Below, in pieces: positions 63,931 through 64,000 of a DNA stretch of 64,000 bases. A program made the translations under genes and the position numbers. The notes under the pieces were generated by a model. The model did not search any database. It was given only the letters and a program-made list of their open reading frames with translations, and had not been told where the DNA came from. Every line of letters starts with the position of its first letter. The stretch's first letter is position 1. The DNA is from Clostridium sp. (GTDB lineage: Bacteria > Bacillota > Clostridia > Lachnospirales > Lachnospiraceae), in assembly GCA_023667695.1 (NCBI GenBank), contig JAMOZY010000002.1:180460-244459 (forward strand). The letters run 5' to 3'.

Positions 63931-64000
63931 TCATTCCGCTATTCCAGGATAGCGTAAATTTACTGTAGGAATTAAATAGACAGAGCTGCCCCGGTTCTGT

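Overview
This window looks like chromosome of a low-GC anaerobic Bacillota, most likely a Lachnospiraceae-type gut clostridium. The evidence is the T-box-controlled pheST operon, LytTR/GHKL two-component genes, a PocR-domain hybrid kinase, a SEC-C-tailed methionine aminopeptidase, oxygen-defence flavoproteins of strict anaerobes, and a Tn4451-like tnpV/tnpW/tnpX element. No rRNA or tRNA gene was seen.

Layout. 1-2.9 kb (+): end of an rRNA pseudouridine synthase, then tyrA and aroA, closed by convergent terminators. 3-10.7 kb (-): small proteins, a TPR membrane protein, a DUF3791/DUF3990 module that may be toxin-antitoxin-like, queA, and pheST behind a T-box leader. 10.8-14.7 kb (-): LytTR regulator, an intergenic region with a candidate regulator-controlled hairpin RNA, GHKL sensor kinase, and a ClpX-type ATPase. 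14.9-21.2 kb (-): a surface-glycan cluster (glmM, NDP-sugar dehydratase, DegT aminotransferase, phosphoglycosyl transferase, GT2). 21.4-22.3 kb (+): a lipid kinase. 22.3-26.3 kb (-): response regulator and PocR hybrid kinase. 26.4-29.1 kb (-): preQ0/queuosine genes queD-queE-folE-queC, with an array of about 20/21-bp repeats before queC. 29.3-37.2 kb (-): a 127-bp tandem repeat, a membrane-domain/threonine synthase fusion, map, and housekeeping hydrolases, ending in a cytoplasmic ParB-like/BMP protein.

37.4-48.9 kb (-) is an Rpn-type nuclease followed by a complete type III-A CRISPR-Cas locus. The gene order is cas6-cas10-csm2-csm3-csm4-csm5, then a CRISPR array of 22 repeats, then cas1-cas2-csm6. 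Cas10 keeps its HD and GGDD motifs and Csm6 keeps CARF and HEPN motifs, so both target cleavage and cyclic-oligoadenylate signalling look intact. The repeat yields the 5' handle ACGAGAAC when read on the minus strand. The degenerate terminal repeat lies at the cas1 end, so the leader should be beside csm5. At least one spacer looks like a phage ribosome-binding site plus start codon on the strand complementary to the crRNA, as RNA targeting would require.

48.9-57.1 kb (+) is a mobilizable Tn4451-type element inserted just upstream of cas6. It carries tnpV, a TetR regulator, an MFS exporter, a KTR zinc-ribbon protein, a sigma factor, mobC, a relaxase, tnpW and the serine recombinase tnpX. 57.2-64 kb: a 59-aa Sm-like protein, a HigB/HigA-ImmA toxin-antitoxin pair with a consensus promoter and palindromic operator, a 7TM-GGDEF cyclase, a zinc phospholipase-C-like protein, and an FprA flavoprotein with a flavin reductase-rubredoxin partner.
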